From Kutzneria sp. CA-103260 (GTDB lineage Bacteria; Actinomycetota; Actinomycetes; Mycobacteriales; Pseudonocardiaceae), in contig NZ_CP073318.1 in the NCBI RefSeq assembly GCF_018263855.1, forward strand, positions 9,858,001 through 9,922,000: a stretch of 64,000 bases of DNA, in the 5' to 3' direction. Positions 59,522 through 64,000 of the stretch are shown one piece after another; position 1 is the first letter of the stretch; every line of letters starts with the position of its first letter. Both the position numbers and the translations under genes were made by a program. Under the pieces are notes generated by a model. The model did no database searches. It had not been told where the DNA came from and worked only from the letters and a program-made list of their open reading frames with translations.

Positions 59522-60280
59522 ATGCGCACCCCGGACGACATTGTGGACTTCCTGGTGGCCTTCGCCTGCCGGCAGGCCTCCGAGGTGATCCCGGTGCCGG
59601 GCGGAGTGGCGGTGCGGCATCGGGACTTTCCCGTCTCGTACAACAACAATCGGATCCTGGTCCGAGAGACGGTGGAGCCGGCGGAGCTGCTGGCGGCGGC
59701 CGACGAGGTGATGCGGGACCTCGACTACCGGGTGATCGTGTTCCTTGACGACGAGGCGGGCCGGGCGTTCGAGGGATCGGCGTTGGCGGCCGGCTACCGG
59801 CCGCATCCGTTGGTGGCGATGCGGTTCGAGGGGGAGACGTCGCCGGCGCCGGCGGTCCCGGTGGAGTCGCTGGAGCTGCCGGTGATGGTCGAGATGCTGC
59901 GCAAGGAGTGGCGGGCCGACGAGCCGGAGCTGCCGGAGGACGAGGTGGGGCAGCTGGCCACGAGGGTGCGGGAGCGGCACAAGGGGGCCGACGAGGTGCA
60001 CTTCCTGGCCGTCCGCCAGGACGGCGAACCGGTGTCGCGGGCGGATTTCTATCGGCGCCAGGCCATCGCGCAGATCGAGTACGTCACGACGCTGCCGGCG
60101 TATCGCGGCCGTGGCTATTCGACGGCGGTGATGCGGGAGGCGCTGCGGCGGGCCCGGGGCTGCGACACGGTGTTCCTGTTCGCGGACGGCGACGACTGGC
60201 CCCAGAACTGGTACGGCCGACTGGGATTCGCCCCGGTCGGCCGTTTCCACGAGTACGTGCGGGCGTGCGGCGGGTGGTGA
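59522..60280 (+). CDS. GNAT-family N-acetyltransferase
   Basis: This is a 252-residue protein. The C-terminal GNAT domain (about 120-245) has the acetyl-CoA motif A VTTLPAYRGRGYSTAVMREALRRAR (R/Q-x2-G-x-G/A as RGRGYS) and a motif B stretch, DDWPQNWYGRLGFAPVGRFHEY. The N-terminal 110 residues form a degenerate GNAT-like half. The substrate is unknown. It is single, ending before a strong bidirectional terminator. Confidence 0.88.
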   Translation: MRTPDDIVDFLVAFACRQASEVIPVPGGVAVRHRDFPVSYNNNRILVRETVEPAELLAAADEVMRDLDYRVIVFLDDEAGRAFEGSALAAGYRPHPLVAMRFEGETSPAPAVPVESLELPVMVEMLRKEWRADEPELPEDEVGQLATRVRERHKGADEVHFLAVRQDGEPVSRADFYRRQAIAQIEYVTTLPAYRGRGYSTAVMREALRRARGCDTVFLFADGDDWPQNWYGRLGFAPVGRFHEYVRACGGW

Positions 60281-60369
60281 GCTCCCCTCCGGCTCACCAC
60301 CCGCTGGACCAGCGTGCCGACTCCACGAGGCGATGCCATGTGCGCCTGGGCATGGACGCGCCCTGGGCG

Positions 60370-60408
60370 CGAAACGGCCGGCCGGGGCGACCCCGGCCGG
60401 CCGTTTCG
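60370..60408. terminator. Perfect 18-bp bidirectional terminator
   Basis: Arms 60370-60387 and 60391-60408 are perfect complements with a CGA loop, between convergent acetyltransferase and hexosaminidase genes. Confidence 0.93.
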
Positions 60409-60416
60409 GGAGCCGG

Positions 60417-61994
60417 TTACTTGGCCCACGGCACCTGCGGCGAGGCGTAGAAGTTCACGCCCTGCGCCTTCCACCGCGGTCCCTGCGCGGCCAGCCGCGT
60501 CTTGAACGTGTTCCAGTCGTGCGAGGCCGCCTGCGACCAGCCCAGCTCGGCCAGCTCGGCCAGGCGCGGGAAGGCCATGTACTGGATGTCGGCCAGCCGG
60601 ACGATGGTCTCCGTCCACAGTGGACCTTCGACGCCGTTCACCTGGGAGGAGTTCACGCCGGTCAGGTACTTGCCGGGATCCCAGCTGTAGGCGTCCTTGG
60701 CCTCGATCAGGCCAGCCCAGTCCTGGCCCAGCGGCGTCTGCTCGGTGTACTTCATGTCCAGGTAGGCCAGGTTGGCCGGGGACAGGATGAAGTGCGTGCC
60801 CTTCTTGGCCGCCGCCTGGACGCTGGCGTTGGTCGGCGTGGTGTCCCAGTACTGCCCGATAGTCGAGGGCAGCAGCGCCGCCTTGCTGATGTCGTGCCAG
60901 CCGATCGCGGTCTTGCCGTGGTTGGCCACGATCTGCTGCACCTTGGCGACAAACGTCTTGTAGTCGGCGTCGCTGGTGGACTTCGACTCGTCGCCGCCGA
61001 TGTGGATGTAGGGGCCGGGGGTCAGCGCCGCGAGCTCGCCGATCACGTCGTCCAGGAACTTGTAGGTGACGTCCTTGCCGACACAGAGCGTGCTGAAGCC
61101 CACGTCGGTGCCGGTGTAGAGCGGCGGGGCGACGCCGTTGCAGTTCAGCTCCGCGTATGAGGCCAGGGCCGCGTTGGTGTGGCCCGGCATGTCGACCTCG
61201 GGGATGATCGTGATGTACCGGCTGGCCGCATAGGCCACGATGTCCTTGTACTGGGCCTGCGTGTAGTAGCCGCCCGCGCCCCCGCCGACCTCGGTGCTGC
61301 CGCCGTAGGTGGCCAGCTTCGGCCAGCTGTTGATCTGCAGCCGCCAACCCTGGTCGTCGGTCAGGTGCAGGTGCAGGGTGTTGACCTTGTAGCGGGCGAT
61401 CTCGTCGATGTAGGTCTTGACCGTGTCCACGCCGAAGAAGTGGCGGGCCACGTCCAGCATCGCGCCGCGGTAGGCGAAGCGCGGGTGGTCGGTGATCTTG
61501 CCGCCCTGGATCGTCCACGGGCCCGGCTGCGTGGTGTTGGCGTCGATGCTCGCCGGCAGCAGCTGCCGCAGCGTCTGCACGCCCTCGAACAGGCCCGCCG
61601 GCTTGTTCGCCGTCAGCACCACCGAGCCGGCGTTCACCGTCAGCTGGTAGCCCTCGTCGCCGAGGGAAGCGTCCGGTGCGATCAGCAGCTGGATCGGGTC
61701 CACCGCGTGCGCCACGAACGACTTGTCCACCGGCAGTGCGAAGCCGGTCGCCGGCCGCAGCACGCCGGCCAGGTAGTCGCCAACTGACGCCGCCTGGCCG
61801 CTGGCCGCGATTCGCGCCCCGCTGGCCAGCGTGAACGTCGAGCTCGCTTGGGTGGCCGACGCCGGGGCCGGCACCACACTGGCGTACGGCACCGCCTTCG
61901 GCTTCACCGGCGCCGCCTCGGCGGACGCCGCCGCGGACCCGAGCATGGTGAGGGCGGCGGCCGCAACGACCAGCCGCCGGGGGATTGTTGACAT
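60417..61994 (-). CDS. Secreted GH20 beta-N-acetylhexosaminidase
   Basis: The ATG at 61994 gives 525 residues. A signal peptide covers about 1-27. The GH20b domain spans about 35-165 and the catalytic barrel follows from 170: RGAMLDVARHFFGVDTVKTYIDEIARYKVN, HLHLTDDQGWRLQI, EVDMPGHTNAA and the catalytic pair Asp335-Glu336 in YIHIGGDES. It removes terminal GlcNAc from chitobiose and related sugars outside the cell by substrate-assisted catalysis. A DasR-type site overlaps its promoter. Confidence 0.93.
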   Translation of the reverse strand: MSTIPRRLVVAAAALTMLGSAAASAEAAPVKPKAVPYASVVPAPASATQASSTFTLASGARIAASGQAASVGDYLAGVLRPATGFALPVDKSFVAHAVDPIQLLIAPDASLGDEGYQLTVNAGSVVLTANKPAGLFEGVQTLRQLLPASIDANTTQPGPWTIQGGKITDHPRFAYRGAMLDVARHFFGVDTVKTYIDEIARYKVNTLHLHLTDDQGWRLQINSWPKLATYGGSTEVGGGAGGYYTQAQYKDIVAYAASRYITIIPEVDMPGHTNAALASYAELNCNGVAPPLYTGTDVGFSTLCVGKDVTYKFLDDVIGELAALTPGPYIHIGGDESKSTSDADYKTFVAKVQQIVANHGKTAIGWHDISKAALLPSTIGQYWDTTPTNASVQAAAKKGTHFILSPANLAYLDMKYTEQTPLGQDWAGLIEAKDAYSWDPGKYLTGVNSSQVNGVEGPLWTETIVRLADIQYMAFPRLAELAELGWSQAASHDWNTFKTRLAAQGPRWKAQGVNFYASPQVPWAK

Positions 61995-62045
61995 GACTGG
62001 GTGTCCTCCCGAGCCGGGGACCGGGACATGGCGGCGGAAACCCAT

Positions 62046-62086
62046 TGGATACAGCCCCGGGCGGACTGTCAAGGTATAGACCACTT
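62046..62086 (-). promoter_or_regulatory. Promoter with DasR-responsive element before the GH20 gene
   Basis: On the minus strand AAGTGGTCTATACCTT (62086-62071) matches the dre consensus AGTGGTCTAGACCACT in its left half and centre. It overlaps TTGACA (62072-62067), and TATCCA (62051-62046) lies 15 bases further. DasR bound here would block the -35 region until GlcNAc-6-phosphate accumulates. Confidence 0.7.
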
Positions 62087-62089
62087 TGA

Positions 62090-62170
62090 TGCCGCGCGTT
62101 CCGCGCGGGCTCGGCCCCCGGGGTAGCCGATGCCTCGCCCTCTTCAGGTTTGCGAAGCCCGATTTCCTCA
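62090..62170. repeat. Dispersed palindromic element, copy R5
   Basis: Read on the minus strand it runs from the P450 stop codon (CCTGAGG) through GCGAGGCATCGGCTACCC and GGGGGCCGAGCC to GCGCGGAACGCGCGGC. These words match R4 (GCGAGGCGTCGGCTACCC, GGGGGCCGGGCC) and R2/R3 (GCGCGGAACGCGCGG). Confidence 0.8.
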
Positions 62171-63355
62171 GGCCCGAACCCGTAGCGTCGAGACGCCGCG
62201 CAGGATGAAGTGGTCGCGGTAGGGCGGGCGGTCGTCGACCAGCGTCAGGTCGGGCAGGGCGGCGAGGCCGGCCAGGGCGAGCTGGCCCTCCATGCCGGCC
62301 AGGGGAGCGCCGAGGCAGAAGTGGATGCCCTGGCCGAAGGACACGAGCCGGCCGGACTGGCGGGTGAGGTCGAGGCGGTCGGGGTCGGGGAACGCCTCGG
62401 GGTCGCGGTTGGCGGCGCCGAGGACCATGGAGACGATCTCGCCGGCGGCGACGTGGTGGCCGGCGACCTCGGTGTCGGCCAGGGCGATCCGGGAGACGAA
62501 CTGCACGGGGGGGTCGTAGCGGAGCAGCTCATCAGTGGCGGCGGGGGCTTGGTCGGGGTGCTCGCGCAGGAACGCCAGCTGGGACGGGTTGCGCAGCAGG
62601 GCGAGGGCACCGTTGCCGATGAGGTTGACGGTGGTTTCGTGCCCGGCGACGAGCAGCAGGGCGAGGATGTCCAGCAGCTCCTGCTCGTCGAGCTTGTCGC
62701 CGTCCTGCTCGGCGGCGATCAGGCCGGTCAGCAGGTCGGTCAGCAGGTCGTCGGCGGGGTGGCCGCGGCGGGCGGCGATGAGTTCGCGGAAGTAGTTGTC
62801 GAACTCGAGCTTGGCCTGGTCCCGCCGGACCAGCTGCTCGGGCGTCTGCAGGAAGTCGGGGTCGATGCCCCGGGCCATCTCCTCGGACCAGCCGCTGAAC
62901 CGGCGCTGGTCCTCGACCGGCACGCCGATCAGCTCGCTGATCACCATCACCGGCAGCGGATAGGCGAACGCGTCGATCAGGTCGAACTCACCGGCCCCGC
63001 GCAGCGGATCCAGCAGCTCGGAGACCCGCTGCTGGATCCGCGGCCGCAGCTCGCGGATGACCTTCGGGGTGAAGGCCCGGCTGACCAGGCCGCGCAACCG
63101 GGTGTGGTCGGGCGGGTTGAGGGTGAGGAACGACAGGTGGTCGATGCGGCCGTTCATGCCCTCGCCGTGCCCGAGTTTCTGGTCCCGCAGCGCCGCCTCG
63201 CAGTCGGCGTGGCGGGTCAGCGTCCACATGCCCAGCGGGCTGTGGTGCACCGGATCGGTCTCGCGCTGCCGCCGGTAGACGGAGTACGGGTCGTCCCGGA
63301 AACCGGGCCGCAGGGGGTCGAAGCCGAACGGCGTCTGGTCAACGGTCAACGTCAT
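62168..63355 (-). CDS. Cytochrome P450
   Basis: The ATG at 63355 gives 395 residues, a typical bacterial CYP length. The I-helix is AGHETT (237-242), ExxR is Glu276-Arg279 (ELLRY), and the heme loop is FGQGIHFCLG with ligand Cys347. The sequence style (LTLNPPDHTRLRGLVSRAFTP) is that of CYP105/CYP107-like soluble enzymes. It needs a ferredoxin partner, which is not next to it. It is divergent from an EthR-like TetR gene with a dyad between them, so substrate-type induction is likely. Its stop codon lies in repeat R5. Confidence 0.93.
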   Translation of the reverse strand: MTLTVDQTPFGFDPLRPGFRDDPYSVYRRQRETDPVHHSPLGMWTLTRHADCEAALRDQKLGHGEGMNGRIDHLSFLTLNPPDHTRLRGLVSRAFTPKVIRELRPRIQQRVSELLDPLRGAGEFDLIDAFAYPLPVMVISELIGVPVEDQRRFSGWSEEMARGIDPDFLQTPEQLVRRDQAKLEFDNYFRELIAARRGHPADDLLTDLLTGLIAAEQDGDKLDEQELLDILALLLVAGHETTVNLIGNGALALLRNPSQLAFLREHPDQAPAATDELLRYDPPVQFVSRIALADTEVAGHHVAAGEIVSMVLGAANRDPEAFPDPDRLDLTRQSGRLVSFGQGIHFCLGAPLAGMEGQLALAGLAALPDLTLVDDRPPYRDHFILRGVSTLRVRA

Positions 63356-63389
63356 GACACCACTGTGGCCCCGCTCCCACGCCGCGTCA

Positions 63390-63419
63390 ACAGCGTGACG
63401 AGAAAAATCGACACGCTGT
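63390..63419. promoter_or_regulatory. TetR operator candidate between P450 and EthR-like gene
   Basis: Twelve-bp arms ACAGCGTGACGA and TCGACACGCTGT (one mismatch) flank GAAAAA, midway between the divergent starts at 63355 and 63450. Confidence 0.75.
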
Positions 63420-63449
63420 CGAAAATGACCCGGACGGTACGATCGCGTG

Positions 63450-64000
63450 GTGTCCGCACCCACCCGCCGTCGAGGCCCCAGCAAGGGGGACCGCAAGCAG
63501 GAAGCGCTGCTGGAGACGGCGGAGCGGCTGCTGGCGGTCAAGCCGCTGGCCGAGATCGGCATCGAGGAGCTGGCCCGGGGCGCCGGCATCTCCCGGTCGA
63601 GCTTCTACTTCTACTTCGAGTCCCGGCAGGCGATGCTGCTGGCGCTGCTGGCCCGGGTCTCCGACGACCTGGTCACGCAGGTCGTCGAGTGCTGGCTGGA
63701 GCCCCAGTCGGACATGCGCAAGACCGTGCGGCAGAGCATCGGGCTGGCGGTGAAGATGTGGCACGAGCACGGCGCGGTGCTGATGGCGGCGGACAGCCCG
63801 GACGCCCCGCCGGAGGCCAAGGAGTTCATGGCCGACATGACCGGCCGGCTGGTCGCGGCCACGGTGGACATGATCGAACGCGGTCGTGAGACGGGGGCGG
63901 CCCCGGCGGGACCGCCCTCCGCGCACGCGCTGGCCACCATGCTGGTGGGCATGACCGAGCACGTCATCTCGCACAACGCCGGCGCACTCGGCCAGGACGA
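63450..64000 (+). CDS. EthR-like TetR-family regulator, 3' end cut by window edge
   Basis: The GTG at 63450 (another at 63447) opens a frame that runs to the window edge, giving at least 183 residues. After a basic start (RRRGPSKGDRKQEALLETAERLL), the helix-turn-helix region IGIEELARGAGISRSSFYFYFESRQAMLLALLARV follows that of mycobacterial EthR closely (SRPTFYFYFPSKEAVL). EthR controls a divergent oxygenase gene; here the divergent gene is a P450, with a dyad in between. The ligand is unknown. Confidence 0.88.
   Translation, partial: MSAPTRRRGPSKGDRKQEALLETAERLLAVKPLAEIGIEELARGAGISRSSFYFYFESRQAMLLALLARVSDDLVTQVVECWLEPQSDMRKTVRQSIGLAVKMWHEHGAVLMAADSPDAPPEAKEFMADMTGRLVAATVDMIERGRETGAAPAGPPSAHALATMLVGMTEHVISHNAGALGQD

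Overview
This 64 kb window is chromosomal DNA of very high G+C content with strong third-position G/C bias, many GTG and TTG starts and short gaps between genes. The gene set points to a filamentous actinomycete, most likely of the Pseudonocardiales. It includes an AfsQ1/AfsQ2-type two-component system with a lipoprotein and a SigQ-type sigma factor, two 6C small RNAs, an ECF41 sigma factor, a fatty-acyl-AMP ligase, an F420-type oxidoreductase, many TetR regulators and many secreted hydrolases. I see no tRNA or rRNA gene, no CRISPR array, no transposase and no phage or plasmid module. Both ends of the window cut a gene.

Layout. 1-2.8 kb: a TIR-STAND protein, cut by the left edge, faces a two-gene unit made of a SLATT-like membrane protein and a helical partner; this is the most defence-like part. 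2.9-8.8 kb: a hypothetical protein, two secreted proteins, a Ni/Co permease, a LysR regulator, a membrane protein and an unknown protein. 8.8-13.4 kb: an FAD oxidoreductase with its ECF41 sigma factor, a TetR/flavin monooxygenase pair with a perfect operator, and a second TetR. 13.6-19.2 kb: an SGNH lipase, then an acyl-CoA carboxylase beta/alpha plus acyl-CoA dehydrogenase operon (leucine/branched-chain catabolism) whose three GTTAACG-type operators suggest control by the 12.9 kb TetR. 19.3 kb: 6C RNA 1. 19.5-22.5 kb: a membrane protein, a PlsC acyltransferase, and heme oxygenase with a TetR. 22.5-26.6 kb: lipoprotein, histidine kinase, response regulator, an M15 peptidase and a SigQ-type sigma factor with an AfsQ1 box.

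26.7-32.6 kb: a methyltransferase, an orphan fatty-acyl-AMP ligase and a MalEFG-type sugar importer. 32.7-33.1 kb: 6C RNA 2 and a tiny protein. 33.1-40.3 kb: a YtfQ-YtfR-YtfT-YjfF sugar importer next to a secreted GH2 glycosidase with a LamG domain, plausibly a galactofuranose scavenging locus. 40.6-50.2 kb: an LCP cell-wall ligase, small PH-like and DUF4288 proteins, a secreted TAP-type peptidase, a flavin hydroxylase, an AraC regulator, RarD and an F420-type oxidoreductase. 50.5-53.2 kb: a methylthioadenosine salvage operon with a fused MtnA-MtnB. 53.3-64 kb: a secreted phosphoesterase, the fatty-acid beta-oxidation pair fadB-fadA, a toxin-antitoxin locus with a frameshifted toxin, an acetyltransferase, a GH20 hexosaminidase under a DasR-type site, and a P450 facing an EthR-like TetR cut by the right edge.

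The most unusual non-coding signal is a dispersed family of palindromic elements (about 2.8, 31.2, 36.6, 42.5 and 62.1 kb). Four of them begin exactly at the stop codon of a minus-strand gene, and one is read through in frame inside the permease gene malF. A second signal is the pair of 6C RNAs with identical 10-nt C-rich loops.
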